Numbered from the stretch's first letter, positions 1-11,245 are shown. The stretch is DNA of 54,183 nucleotides from Actinomycetes bacterium (GCA_025363635.1 JANYDL010000014.1:1-54183), one strand, 5' to 3'. Numbers and translations: made by a program. Notes: generated by a model from the letters alone, not told the origin.

Positions 1-66
1 ATTACTGACACGCTTATCCATGAACAGGTCCGGTGACGGATCGGACCATTCCGATTGGAGAAGTAC

Positions 67-480
67 GTGGCTGCAGCTAAGAAATCTGCTCCAAAGCGCA
101 AGAAGGCCGCTGTCAAAAAGGCAGTTGCCCCAAAGCGTAAGAAGGCCGCTGCTAAGAAAGCAGTAGCAGCACCAAAGAAGAAAGCCGCTGCTAAGAAAGC
201 AGCACCAAAGAAGAAAGCCGCTGCCAAGAAGGTAGTTGCTAAGAAGGCTGTTGCCAAGAAGAAGGCAGCACCAAAGAAGAAGGCCGCCGCGAAGAAGGTT
301 GTTGCCAAGAAGGCAGCACCAAAGCGCAAGAAGGCCGCCCCAAAGAAGAAAGCCGCTGCGAAGAAGGTTGTTGCCAAGAAGGCAGCACCAAAGCGCAAGA
401 AGGCCGCTGCCAAGAAGGCAGTTGCTGCTCCAGCAGCAGCACCAAAGAAGCGCCGTCGCAAGAAGGCCGCTGCAAAGTAA
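67..480 (+). CDS. Histone H1-like Lys/Ala-rich DNA-binding protein
   Basis: 137 residues made almost entirely of Lys, Ala, Pro, Val and Arg, arranged as repeated AAKK / APKKKAAAKK / APKRKKAA units. There is no HU or Lsr2 core: the whole protein is a basic tail like eukaryotic H1 C-termini and bacterial H1-like proteins. It probably coats or compacts DNA or binds RNA in the nucleoid; that role is inferred from composition. I chose GTG at 67 because GGAG (57-60) lies six bases upstream; the in-frame TTG at 55 would start inside this ribosome site. The gene contains a 50-bp exact direct repeat (289-338 and 358-407, period 69 bp = 23 codons), so length variation between strains is likely. A strong terminator follows directly, so it is probably monocistronic. 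Confidence 0.8.
   Translation: MAAAKKSAPKRKKAAVKKAVAPKRKKAAAKKAVAAPKKKAAAKKAAPKKKAAAKKVVAKKAVAKKKAAPKKKAAAKKVVAKKAAPKRKKAAPKKKAAAKKVVAKKAAPKRKKAAAKKAVAAPAAAPKKRRRKKAAAK
289..407 (+). repeat. Exact 50-bp direct repeat inside the H1-like gene
   Basis: Bases 289-338 and 358-407 are identical over 50 bases and lie 69 bp apart, an exact multiple of three. The unit encodes a Lys/Ala/Pro block. Recombination between copies would add or remove 23 residues without breaking the frame. Confidence 0.85.
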
Positions 481-487
481 CAACATT

Positions 488-523
488 AAAAAAGACCCGT
501 TGCGAAAGCAGCGGGTCTTTTTT
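488..523 (+). terminator. Rho-independent terminator, probably bidirectional
   Basis: GACCCGTTGC (494-503), GAAA tetraloop, GCAGCGGGTC (508-517): a 10-bp stem with one T-G wobble, flanked by an A-run on the left and six T on the right. It ends the H1-like gene and, because of the A-run, can also end the minus-strand marR transcript arriving from the other side. Confidence 0.92.
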
Positions 524-545
524 ATTTCACAACTAATTGCTTCTG

Positions 546-1037
546 TTACTCCAGCTCTGACTCCGCACGTCGCAGTGAGTCTTCAACTTTTTCGAAAATT
601 TTGGCGAGCGCAACTTGATCTGCTTTGCTCAAATGATCAATAAACCTGGTACGAACGCTCTCAACGTGATCTGGAGCGGCGGCAACTATTGCCTTCCATC
701 CCTTCGCGGTCATAATTGCAAAATACCCTCGTTTATCTATTGGACAGGATTCACGTTTCACCCATCCTGCTTTTTCCATAACCTTCATTCGATGAGAAAG
801 GCGGGATCGAGAGAGCATTGCGACATCCGCTAGATCGCTCATTCTCATCCTGCGACCCGGTGCGTCACTGAGTTGAGCCAATATTTCATAATCAGGCATA
901 GAGAGATCATGACCGGCTAAATCTGAATCGAGTGCTTCAAGAAGACGTCGACTAGCCACTATATATTTGCGCCAAGCCTTCATTTCTGATGGATTAAGCC
1001 ACTGAGGAGTCGGTGGAGTAGCGTTTTGCCCTGGCAC
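546..1037 (-). CDS. MarR-family transcriptional regulator
   Basis: Winged-helix regulator of the MarR family, about 163 residues, usual length. The N-terminal helix contains WLNPSEMKAWRKY, typical of actinobacterial members. The DNA-binding part runs through SMPDYEILAQLSDAPGRRMR, followed by the recognition helix MLSRSRLSHRMKVMEKAG and a wing ending RGYFAIMTAKG. The frame stays open to a TTG at 1070, but I prefer GTG at 1037: a TATGAT -10 box (1049-1044 on the minus strand) would place the transcript start almost on this GTG, giving a leaderless mRNA, and an inverted repeat at 1058-1071 would then sit in the promoter. It is divergent from the M13 peptidase gene, which is its likely target besides itself. 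Ligand unknown. ATG at 983 is another possible start. Confidence 0.85.
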   Translation of the reverse strand: MPGQNATPPTPQWLNPSEMKAWRKYIVASRRLLEALDSDLAGHDLSMPDYEILAQLSDAPGRRMRMSDLADVAMLSRSRLSHRMKVMEKAGWVKRESCPIDKRGYFAIMTAKGWKAIVAAAPDHVESVRTRFIDHLSKADQVALAKIFEKVEDSLRRAESELE

Positions 1038-1043
1038 CGAAAC

Positions 1044-1077
1044 ATCATACCCTGAAAGTTGAAAGTTCAACTACAAT
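1044..1077. promoter_or_regulatory. Divergent marR / M13 peptidase promoter with palindromic operator
   Basis: The perfect inverted repeat GTTGAAAGTTCAAC (1058-1071) lies between a minus-strand TATGAT (1049-1044) and a plus-strand TACAAT (1072-1077). A site in this position could block both promoters. MarR proteins usually bind such AT-rich palindromes; assignment to this MarR is inference. Confidence 0.5.
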
Positions 1078-1112
1078 TTTTAGGCGTTTTAGCCTTTTGA
1101 AATGGGGATTTT

Positions 1113-3053
1113 ATGAAGAGTGGAATTACAACGGCGAATATTGATTCAATGGTGAAGGCCCAAGATGACCTTTTTCGTCATGTAAATGGGAAATGGCTCT
1201 CCAATTGCGAGATACCCGCAGATCGGGCATCGGATGGCGTTGGTTATGCACTTCATGAACAGGCCGAAAAACAAGTCCGGGAAATAATTGAAGGATCCGA
1301 TGCGAGCGATGAGGGTTCCAAAATATCCGCTCTCTACACAAGTTTCATGGCGGTTGAAAGAATTGAATCTTTGGCAACCTCCCCTATCGCTCGAGATTTG
1401 TCGAAAGCACAAGCGATACAAACACCAGATGAATTTATCCGTCTCCTGGCTGAGTGCGATGGGAAGGGTCTCGGCGGACTTATAGGTGCAAGTGTCTATA
1501 CCGATCACATGGACTCCACCCAGAACATTTTGTACTTAAGTCAATCTGGGTTAAGCCTGCCCGATGAGGCTTACTACCGCGAAGAGCAGTACTCATCCAT
1601 CAGGGATGCTTTCCTGCTCCATGTTGCCCAAATGTTCCAGCTAGCTGAGATCGCCGATGGCGAAAGTCACGCTCGTCAAGTCTTAGCCCTAGAAACCTTG
1701 ATTGCCCAGTGCCACTGGGATCAGGTGAAAGATCGAGATGCGACTTTGACTTATAACAAGTTCACGAGATCAGAACTTGAGACGCTCTCTGCTGGTTTTA
1801 ACTGGACCTTATATCTGGAAGCTAGCCAAATATCAGATCGTGTCTTTGAAAGCGTCGTCGTTCGAGAGCCGGATTTCTTTACTGGACTGGGCCAACTAAT
1901 GGCGAATTTTGACTCTTCATCGTGGAGTTCTTGGTTGACATGGCAAATAATTTCCGAAGCGGCCCCTTATCTCAATGAAGCCATCGTTGCCCAAAACTTT
2001 TCCTTCTATGGCACGACTCTTTCCGGTACGCCTCAAATTAGAGATCGATGGAAGCGTGGCGTTTCATTAGTAGAAGGGGCTCTGGGTGAAGCGGTTGGAA
2101 AAATCTATGTAGAGCGCCACTTTCCCCCTCAAGCCAAGAAGGCCATGGAAGTTCTGGTTGCAAACCTGGTTGAGGCATACCGTCAAAGTATTGATGAGCT
2201 CGAGTGGATGAGCCCGGAGACCAAGGTCAAAGCACTGGAAAAGTTGCGAAAGTTCACCCCCAAAATTGGGTACCCAGATAAATGGAGAGATTATTCAGCC
2301 CTCGAGATCAGCCCGAGGGATCTGATGGGTAATATGGAACGAATCGCCATTTTTTCTCGTGATTTCGAGCTTGCCAAAATTGGCGCCCCCGTCGATCGCA
2401 GCGAGTGGTACATGACACCGCAGACCGTCAATGCTTATTACAACCCTGGCATGAACGAAATCGTTTTTCCTGCAGCAATTTTGCAGGAACCATTCTTTAC
2501 ATTCGATGCTGAGGCAGCCTCAAATTACGGAGGAATCGGTGCGATTATTGGCCATGAGATCAGTCATGGCTTTGATGATCAAGGTTCAAAATATGACGGA
2601 GATGGCAATTTAAGTGATTGGTGGACCGCTAAGGATCGAAAAGAATTTGAAAATAGAGCAGAGGTGTTGATAAATCAGTTCGATATTTTGCGCCCTGAAC
2701 AAGCACCTGAAATTAACGTCAACGGCGCCCTCACGGTCGGAGAGAACATTGGAGACCTGAGTGGCCTCTCCATCGCTTACAAGGCCTACCAGTTGGCTCT
2801 CAATGGCTCAACAGCGCCCGTTGTGGATTCTCTCTCTGGTGACCAGCGTTTCTTCTTCTCCTGGGCGCAAGCCTGGCGAGGCAAGAGTCGACCAGAGGCA
2901 ACTCGGCGTCAAATTGCAACCGACCCACATTCGCCCAACGAATTCAGGTGTAATCAAATTGTCAAGAATATGGATTCGTTTGCTCGGGCCTTCAATCTGA
3001 AAAAAGGCGATGGAATGTACTTATCCGAAAGCCAACGACTCCGCATTTGGTGA
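1113..3053 (+). CDS. pepO: M13-family (neprilysin/PepO-like) zinc endopeptidase
   Basis: 646 residues, normal for bacterial M13 oligopeptidases. The zinc site HEISH is at residues 481-485 within GAIIGHEISHGFDDQGSKYD, and the third ligand is in ENIGDLSG (544-548). The substrate motif NAYYNPGMNEIVFPAAILQ and the C-terminal Trp are also present. There is no signal peptide or membrane anchor, so it probably acts in the cytoplasm on short peptides, as actinobacterial and lactococcal PepO do. It is preceded by GGGGAT a few bases before ATG. The gene is divergent from marR and upstream of the peptide ABC importer, which fits a role in degrading imported oligopeptides (inference). Confidence 0.93.
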   Translation: MKSGITTANIDSMVKAQDDLFRHVNGKWLSNCEIPADRASDGVGYALHEQAEKQVREIIEGSDASDEGSKISALYTSFMAVERIESLATSPIARDLSKAQAIQTPDEFIRLLAECDGKGLGGLIGASVYTDHMDSTQNILYLSQSGLSLPDEAYYREEQYSSIRDAFLLHVAQMFQLAEIADGESHARQVLALETLIAQCHWDQVKDRDATLTYNKFTRSELETLSAGFNWTLYLEASQISDRVFESVVVREPDFFTGLGQLMANFDSSSWSSWLTWQIISEAAPYLNEAIVAQNFSFYGTTLSGTPQIRDRWKRGVSLVEGALGEAVGKIYVERHFPPQAKKAMEVLVANLVEAYRQSIDELEWMSPETKVKALEKLRKFTPKIGYPDKWRDYSALEISPRDLMGNMERIAIFSRDFELAKIGAPVDRSEWYMTPQTVNAYYNPGMNEIVFPAAILQEPFFTFDAEAASNYGGIGAIIGHEISHGFDDQGSKYDGDGNLSDWWTAKDRKEFENRAEVLINQFDILRPEQAPEINVNGALTVGENIGDLSGLSIAYKAYQLALNGSTAPVVDSLSGDQRFFFSWAQAWRGKSRPEATRRQIATDPHSPNEFRCNQIVKNMDSFARAFNLKKGDGMYLSESQRLRIW

Positions 3054-3072
3054 AGATGGGACCGGCTAGTAG

Positions 3073-3126
3073 TGGCCTTAGGCCAAGAAGTAGTGGAATC
3101 GAAGGGCTATCTCTTTCGATTCCACT
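3073..3126 (+). other. Intergenic stem-loops after the peptidase gene
   Basis: A 12-bp perfect stem AGTGGAATCGAA (3092-3103) / TTCGATTCCACT (3115-3126) with an 11-base loop, preceded by a small palindrome TGGCC-TTA-GGCCA (3073-3085). No T-run follows, so it is not a classical intrinsic terminator. It may protect the 3' end of the peptidase transcript or set the level of the downstream lipoprotein. Confidence 0.6.
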
Positions 3127-3169
3127 GTTAGAATTAGCATCATCTGATGTACTGATCGAGAGGAATTCT

Positions 3170-3679
3170 ATGAAGAAGTCATTAATCGCCGTGGGGCTTA
3201 TTGCCGCACTTGCGCTATCCGCCTGCGGTGGAAAGAAATCTGACAGCGGCGCTACAAATACTCCATCGACTAGCACATCGGCCGCGGCTGCCTCAGGTGG
3301 CTTCGGCTCGGCACTGAACCTCGGGGGCGGTATCGCTCTCACGATCGGCGCCCCTAAGGCATTCGTTCCAGGACAATTTGCTTCCAACTATGTCAAAGGC
3401 CAGGCAGCCAATATTTTTGATGTAACAGTAAAGAACGCGGGTAGCACCGATCTTGATCCATCAACAATTCTCTTCACCATTAGTTCGGGCACAAATACTT
3501 GCACCGATGTACTTGACGGAGATAATGGAATTACAGGTGCGCCGACAGATCCGATTACAGCCGGCGCCTCGACATCCTTTAAGTTCGCAATTGCATGTGA
3601 CGCTAAAGCGGGAGATCCACTATCTGTAGCAGTTGCTGTTGGTACCGCAACGGCATCAATCAGCGGAAAAGTCGCTTAG
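3170..3679 (+). CDS. Small secreted lipoprotein with DUF4352-like beta domain
   Basis: 169 residues. Signal peptide MKKSLIAVGLIAALALSACG with lipobox LSAC, then a Ser/Thr/Ala-rich linker, then a beta-sandwich-like domain containing an NIFDVTVKNAGSTDLDPS stretch. That pattern resembles DUF4352/telokin-like domains of Gram-positive lipoproteins. Two Cys residues (in NTCTDV and AIACDA) could form a disulfide outside the cell. ATG at 3170 follows GAGAGG (3157-3162); the longer open frame from 3047 would cover the stem-loop and encodes no secretion signal before this Met. Function unknown; membrane-anchored and extracellular by its signal. It lies tail-to-tail with the peptide ABC operon. Confidence 0.75.
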   Translation: MKKSLIAVGLIAALALSACGGKKSDSGATNTPSTSTSAAAASGGFGSALNLGGGIALTIGAPKAFVPGQFASNYVKGQAANIFDVTVKNAGSTDLDPSTILFTISSGTNTCTDVLDGDNGITGAPTDPITAGASTSFKFAIACDAKAGDPLSVAVAVGTATASISGKVA

Positions 3680-3683
3680 GTCC

Positions 3684-4663
3684 TTAAGCAGGCTCAGGGA
3701 AGTGGCAGGCTAACCGATGGTTCGGCGCAATTTGAATAAGCGCCGGAACATCGGTTCTGCATTTCTCCTGCACTTTCCAACAACGAGTATTAAAAACACA
3801 CCCTGACGGCGGATTCATAGGACTCGGAAGATCGCCTTGCAAGATAATTCTTTCGCGTTGACGTCCCTTTATTGGATCTGGGACGGGTACCGCCGAGAGC
3901 AAAGCCTTTGTATATGGGTGGCGAGGTGAAGAGAATAAGTCGTGTTTGTCAGCATCTTCCATGATCTTTCCAAGATACATAACGATTACTCGATCAGAAA
4001 TGTGCTGCACGACGGATAAATCATGGGCTACGAAAAGATAAGACATTCCAAACTCATTTTGTAAATCATCTAAGAGATTGACAACTTGGGCCTGGATCGA
4101 AACATCGAGGGCAGAAACTGGCTCATCTGCGACGATGAGTTTTGGCTTAAGTGCAATTGCCCGTGCCACTCCAATTCGCTGACGTTGACCACCTGAGAAC
4201 TCATGTGGATAGCGGTTCACGTGTTCTGGATTTAGTCCAACGCGCTCCATAAGTCGCTCGACCTCGACTTTTACTCCGCCGGGAGGAGTGATTCCTTGGA
4301 TATCAAATGTTGCACCGATGAGAGACCCCACAGTTTGACGAGGATTAAGAGAAGCAAACGGATCTTGGAAAATCATCTGCATCTGAGCGCGCAAAGGCTT
4401 CATATCGTGACGGCTCAGGTTCGTAATATCTCGGCCCTCGAATACAATTTTTCCTGAGGTAGGTTCATACAACTTAAGAACAGTTCTTCCCACCGTTGTC
4501 TTTCCGCAACCTGACTCGCCGACGAGCCCGACTGTCTGGCCTGGCATAATTTCTAAGTCGATACCGTCAACAGCTTTTACGGTGCCCTTCTTTCGGGAGA
4601 AGATTCCACCAGCAGTTGTATCGAAATATTTTGTCAGTCCCTCGAGCTTCAGGATAGGTTCGG

Positions 4664-4667
<4 letters not shown>
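3684..4667 (-). CDS. dppF: Oligopeptide/dipeptide ABC importer, second ATPase (DppF/OppF type)
   Basis: 327 residues. Walker A GESGCGKTT, Q-loop in MQMIFQDPFASLNP, signature SGGQRQR, Walker B LIVADEPVSALD and switch His in FVAHDLSVV are all present. The C-terminal oligo_HPY tail with paired cysteines (CVFNTRCW ... CRTD) marks the Dpp/Opp ATPases, in some of which these Cys bind an Fe-S cluster. It works with the first ATPase on the cytoplasmic face of the importer. ATG overlaps the end of dppD by four bases (translational coupling). It is the last gene of the C-A-B-D-F operon. Confidence 0.95.
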
Positions 4668-5694
<1,027 letters not shown>

Positions 5695-5698
<4 letters not shown>

Positions 5699-6693
5699 GC
5701 AACACGCACCCTAGGATCGATGTAGGCATAGAGAATGTCCACGATGAGATTCATGACGACAACAAATGTCGCCGCAAGTAAAGTAGTAGTCAGAATGACT
5801 GGCAAGTCATAATCGATCAAAACCGCTCGAATGGACAAACGACCGAGTCCTGGCAAATTGAAAATATTTTCGGTAATGATCGCCCCGCCGAGCAGGCCAG
5901 CAAAATCCAAGCCAGCTATTGTGACTATGGGGGCCAGCGCCGCTCGCAAAGTGTGCTTTCTTAGAATTACTTTTTCGCTCAACCCCTTTGCTCGTGCGGT
6001 ACGAATGTAATCCTCACTTGAAGTTTCGATCACGTTCGAGCGCGTGAATCGCGTATACGTCGCAGCGAAAGCCAGGGCTAACGTAATCCATGGAAAGATG
6101 AAGTTCCAAGCCCAGCCCAGCGGATTAGTAAACGGTGAAACCCATCTCCCCATCTCGATGGGATTTATAAGGTTAAATTTTAAAGCAAGGAGCAAAATCA
6201 AAATTCCTGAAATAAATGTAGGCAGAGATATCCCCACAAGGACAAAAACGGTGCTGGCTTTGTCTTGCCACTTACCTTGGCGCTTGGCAGCGAGAACTCC
6301 AAGTGAGACTCCCAGCAAGAGCCAGAGAATAAATGCCCCGATAGCCAAACTAAAAGTCACGGGAAAGGCACTTGCAATTAAAGTGGCCACACACTCGTGC
6401 TTATTGAATGAATATCCAAATGCGGGTGCCGGGCACTCAAATTTCGCCGCACCCTCGCCGTACTCTCGGCCGACAAAGAGCCCTTTGACAAATCGTCCAT
6501 ATTGAATCTGAACTGGTACATCCAGACCGAGACGGTGGCGATTGGCTTCAATAATAGGTGGGGTGCAAGCCTTGCCGCATGTCAGTCGAGCAGGATCCAT
6601 AGGCAGATAAGCAAAAATGATAAATACAGACATGCTGACAAGCGTTATCACCAGCAAAGTGGCGCTCAATCGCCTGACAAGATATTTCAGCAT
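5695..6693 (-). CDS. dppB: Peptide ABC importer permease (DppB/OppB type)
   Basis: 332 residues with about six membrane segments. It begins MLKYLVRRLSATLLVITLVS, typical of DppB, and carries the ATPase-docking EAA-like loop SEDYIRTARAKGLSEKVILR followed by the conserved DFAGLLGGAIITENIFNLPG block. I chose ATG at 6693 because GGGGA lies eight bases upstream; the open frame reaches 6756 but that start falls in the loop of a stem-loop. A periplasmic-side insertion with Cys residues (around residues 55-115) is longer than in E. coli DppB, as in many actinobacterial OppB. Separated from dppA by 149 bases containing a stem-loop and a tandem repeat. Confidence 0.93.
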
Positions 6694-6740
6694 TCTGTCC
6701 CCGCCATCTTGAAGCAAAAAGTGTTGGTTGTTACGGCGGA

Positions 6741-6773
6741 GTCGAGAGTGGCTCATTTAGAACCACTCTCGAC
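6741..6773 (-). promoter_or_regulatory. Stem-loop between dppA and dppB
   Basis: GTCGAGAGTGG (6741-6751) and CCACTCTCGAC (6763-6773): 11-bp perfect stem, 11-base loop. No T-run on the minus strand. Such hairpins between binding-protein and permease genes usually protect the upstream mRNA, making more binding protein than permease. That role is inferred. Confidence 0.7.
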
Positions 6774-6783
6774 CCGCACTATA

Positions 6784-6813
6784 TATTTAGGTAACTACTA
6801 TTTAGGTAACTAC
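6784..6813. repeat. 15-bp perfect tandem duplication
   Basis: TATTTAGGTAACTAC occurs twice head-to-tail (6784-6798, 6799-6813) just after the dppA stop. It could be a recent duplication or a pair of binding sites; nothing further identifies it. Confidence 0.85.
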
Positions 6814-6842
6814 CTATCAATTACGCATACTTTGGAAGGGTT

Positions 6843-8609
6843 TTATCCCTTTACGTAGAGCTGACCGAAACCGAAGGTTCCTTGTGGGTCCCAGAAGTAA
6901 ACGCCTCCTACTTGTGAACCCCATTCTTCTTGGCCTTTGCCAAAGATTGGGTTCAGGATCCAATACTGATCCATTGCGTATTGAGACAACTCTTGCCAAG
7001 CCTTTGCTTGCGCCTTGCGATCTGTCATCGCGTTAGCCGCATCAGACTTTGCCTTGAAGGCAGCAAAAGCTGGGTCGTTTGTATTTTGAGTGTAGTTATT
7101 GCTGCTTGGGGTTGAGAACAACGGAGGAATTACCGTTGAAGCGTTTGCCCAGTCAGCTGCCCAACCAGCACGAGAAAGATCGTTCTGCTTGGTTGTATCT
7201 CCAAGTGTTGCGTAGTACACACCTGAAGGAATGAAGTTGAAGTTAACTGTCATTCCAGCAGCTTTCATGGCTGCTTGAATCAATACAGAAGCCTTCTGCT
7301 GTGAAGCAGTCTTAGGTAGATCTTCTGTAAAGCCCTTCGTTGGATCAGTTACTCGAGCATAGGTCGCTGGGCAAGAGGTCTTGGCAGCAGCGAGGTACTT
7401 CTTAGCCTCATCTGGGTTTCCAGCGATCTTGTATGCAGGATCGTGGATATTTCCCTTTGTAGGGGCGTAGTCAAGTCCGAGAACTGACTTAACTGGGCTA
7501 TCTCCAGGAACGCCGTAGAAGACAGTTCCGCCAGCGAGGTCGATGAGTGCTTGCGTATTCCAGGCAAAGAAGATCGCCTTACGGACATCGAGGCAGTCAA
7601 GGTGACCGGCTGAAACGTTTGCTGCTTGGTAGCGGATATAGGGATCAATTACATTCAAACGCTGAGACTCTCTCTTTGGATCAGCAAAGAATGTACGCAA
7701 GTTTGCAGGCTGTAGACCATCCAGGTTAACCGTGTTAGGGATGGAATCATCCAACATGATTTGATCTCGAACGTTCTCATCAAGTCCAAATCGAACCACG
7801 ATGTCATCTGGGTAAGGAGTGCGAACGGTGTCGCTCTTTTGGCTCCACTTTGTATTTCGTACAAGGTGCATTTCGTCGCCAATTTTGTACGCGGCGATCT
7901 TGTATGGGCCATCTGAGAATGGACGAAGGTCGTACTTATCGCCCTTATCCTTCGCTGCAGGCACCGGTGCACCTGCTGGGTAAGTCAATGCATAGTTAAA
8001 GTCAGCAAAGGAGCGGTTCAACTTGAATGTAACGGTGGTTCCCGTACATGTCACAGCCTTGTCAAAGAGTTCTTGACCGGTCTTCTTGTATGGACCCTTG
8101 TAAGCAGAACTTCCATCTGCAAGCTTTGGAATTGCCAGAGCATCCACCAAATATTGTGGTCCGTTTGTAATGACGTCAGCTGCAAATGGACGAGATACAC
8201 CGTACTTCACGTCAGCACAAGTCACGGCCTTGCCATCTTCCCATGCGACTCCTGGACGAAGGGTGAATTTCCATACCTTCGCACTATTGCTTGGAACGCC
8301 AGTATTTGTTGCTAAGTCAGCAACAAGTGAAGAACCTGCGGCGCCCTTAACTGGCTTGTAGGAAACCAAGTTGCGATAGAGGTAGGAGTTGAAGAACGCG
8401 ATATCGCGGCCCGTATAAACACGCGCTGGATCTACGTTATCAAACTGCTGGGCGTTAGTGATGAAGTACAAAGTGCCGCCACTAACTGGCTTAGCACTTG
8501 CACCGCTTGCCGTACCTACGAGCACACCAGCAGCAATAAGTGCAGTTGCTGCGGTTGATGCTACGAGGCGTCGGCGGAAATGGCCTCTGGCCATTTTCGT
8601 TCCGGACAT
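6843..8609 (-). CDS. dppA: Peptide ABC importer substrate-binding protein (SBP family 5)
   Basis: 588 residues. SBP_bac_5 fold: PVSGGTLYFITNAQQFDNVDP at the mature N-terminus, central TFKLNRSFADFNY and the C-terminal YATLGDTTKQNDLSRAGWAADW region typical of OppA/DppA. The signal peptide (MSGTKMARGHFRRRLVASTA then a hydrophobic run ending ASGASA) has a signal peptidase I site and no lipobox Cys. That is unusual for a Gram-positive binding protein, which is normally a lipoprotein; RRR before the hydrophobic core could be a Tat signal. ATG at 8609 is supported by AAGGAGG four bases upstream; an ATG further upstream at 8633 lacks such a site. It is second in the operon after dppC. Confidence 0.93.
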   Translation of the reverse strand: MSGTKMARGHFRRRLVASTAATALIAAGVLVGTASGASAKPVSGGTLYFITNAQQFDNVDPARVYTGRDIAFFNSYLYRNLVSYKPVKGAAGSSLVADLATNTGVPSNSAKVWKFTLRPGVAWEDGKAVTCADVKYGVSRPFAADVITNGPQYLVDALAIPKLADGSSAYKGPYKKTGQELFDKAVTCTGTTVTFKLNRSFADFNYALTYPAGAPVPAAKDKGDKYDLRPFSDGPYKIAAYKIGDEMHLVRNTKWSQKSDTVRTPYPDDIVVRFGLDENVRDQIMLDDSIPNTVNLDGLQPANLRTFFADPKRESQRLNVIDPYIRYQAANVSAGHLDCLDVRKAIFFAWNTQALIDLAGGTVFYGVPGDSPVKSVLGLDYAPTKGNIHDPAYKIAGNPDEAKKYLAAAKTSCPATYARVTDPTKGFTEDLPKTASQQKASVLIQAAMKAAGMTVNFNFIPSGVYYATLGDTTKQNDLSRAGWAADWANASTVIPPLFSTPSSNNYTQNTNDPAFAAFKAKSDAANAMTDRKAQAKAWQELSQYAMDQYWILNPIFGKGQEEWGSQVGGVYFWDPQGTFGFGQLYVKG

Positions 8610-8634
8610 GAGTCCTCCTTGTAGTTGTTTCATT

Positions 8635-8695
8635 CTTGATCGCGGCCGCGGTCAAGATTTTGCGTTGACCTACGAAGTTCGCGAACGTCTTCGTA
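8635..8695 (-). promoter_or_regulatory. Overlapping hairpins in the dppC-dppA gap
   Basis: CTTGATCGCGG/CCGCGGTCAAG (8635-8656) is an 11-bp palindrome with one wobble. Its right arm can instead pair with TTGACC (8665-8670), and TACGAAG/CTTCGTA (8671-8677, 8689-8695) forms a third stem. They lie just upstream of the strong dppA ribosome site. Processing or stabilising structures are plausible; switching between folds is speculative. Confidence 0.5.
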
Positions 8696-8748
8696 AGTAG
8701 GGGCGGTACGCCGATCTTCCCGTATGGCTACGGAAACCTTGAGGTGCA

Positions 8749-9723
8749 TCATGAAGGTGAATTCTTTGGATCGAGGGCGTCACGGATGGCATCGCCCAGC
8801 AAATTCAAAGAGAGGACGATAATGATGAGGTACGCGGAAGGAATAATTAAGTATGCAGGATCGTCTCTCCAATATGTGACGGCATCCGATAGAACTAGAC
8901 CAAAAGTTGATGCGGGTGCTTGGACTCCAACTCCCAGGAATGAGAAGACCGCTTCGGCCGCGAGATAGCCCGGCAACGATATGGAGAGAAAAACGATTGC
9001 GGTCGGCCAAAGATTGGGCAGCAACTCCTTAGTAATTATTCTCCAGCTGGAGGCACCCAAAGCTTGGGCCGCCATCACAAAATCGCGCTCTCGCATACTA
9101 AAGGCCTGAGATCGCACGAGGCGGGCAAATCCAGGCCATCCAAAGAAAACAAAGAAGACGACGAGGACAACTATTCGAGCACCATTATCTTGCGCGATAT
9201 GGAGAGCCTCAACCCGCTGTGTCAGAGGAAGCGCCAGAGCGATAATCATGAATGTCGAAGGGAAGGAAAGTAAAAAGTCAGAAAATCTCCCAACAATTGC
9301 GTCCACTTTCCCACGGAAGTAGCCAGTTGTGATACCGATGAGCATGCCAAGTCCTATCGAAGCCACGCTAGTAATGATCGCGACGCTGAAGGAAATTCTC
9401 GAACCGTATAGGAGAAGCGCAAGCAAGTCTCGACCGGCGCCAGGTTCTACCCCTAACGGATGCGATAAAGACATTCCACCTGCCCCGCCAACTGGCATAG
9501 CAAAACCATTCAATGTTTCTGGATACGTCTTCGTGTTGCTTAGGCCAAGAATGCGGGTGATGATCGGAGCAAGGTAGGCCCCAAAAATAAAGAATAGTGC
9601 GACGCAAGCCGAAATAACTCCGACCTTATTGCGCCGAAAGCGCATCCAAGCGATTTGACGCGGAGTTCGTTGGACAACGGTGGCATCGGCTACCTCTGAA
9701 TCCACCACCGCTACATCAGCCAT
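8749..9723 (-). CDS. dppC: Peptide ABC importer permease (DppC/OppC type)
   Basis: 324 residues. The cytoplasmic N-terminus contains RQIAWMRFRRNKVGVISACV, the typical OppC_N segment, followed by about six membrane helices. The EAA loop is REDFVMAAQALGASSWRIITKELLPN in two parts. ATG at 9723 has GGAGGA seven bases upstream; an in-frame GTG at 9744 has none. Being first in the operon, before the binding protein, is an unusual order (normal is A-B-C-D-F). Its C-terminus ends with a DALDPK motif common in the family. Confidence 0.94.
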   Translation of the reverse strand: MADVAVVDSEVADATVVQRTPRQIAWMRFRRNKVGVISACVALFFIFGAYLAPIITRILGLSNTKTYPETLNGFAMPVGGAGGMSLSHPLGVEPGAGRDLLALLLYGSRISFSVAIITSVASIGLGMLIGITTGYFRGKVDAIVGRFSDFLLSFPSTFMIIALALPLTQRVEALHIAQDNGARIVVLVVFFVFFGWPGFARLVRSQAFSMRERDFVMAAQALGASSWRIITKELLPNLWPTAIVFLSISLPGYLAAEAVFSFLGVGVQAPASTFGLVLSDAVTYWRDDPAYLIIPSAYLIIIVLSLNLLGDAIRDALDPKNSPS

Positions 9724-11205
<1,482 letters not shown>

Positions 11206-11245
11206 CAGGTATTGACTATGTTTTGCTAATTAGGGCTATTTCTGG

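Noticed and set aside
236-643. Arg/Pro/Leu-rich frame overlapping the H1-like gene and terminator
   Set aside because: It is the out-of-frame reading of a codon-biased repeat and crosses a terminator.
3047-3169. N-terminal extension of the lipoprotein
   Set aside because: It reads through a stem-loop, and a good ribosome site and signal peptide start at 3170.
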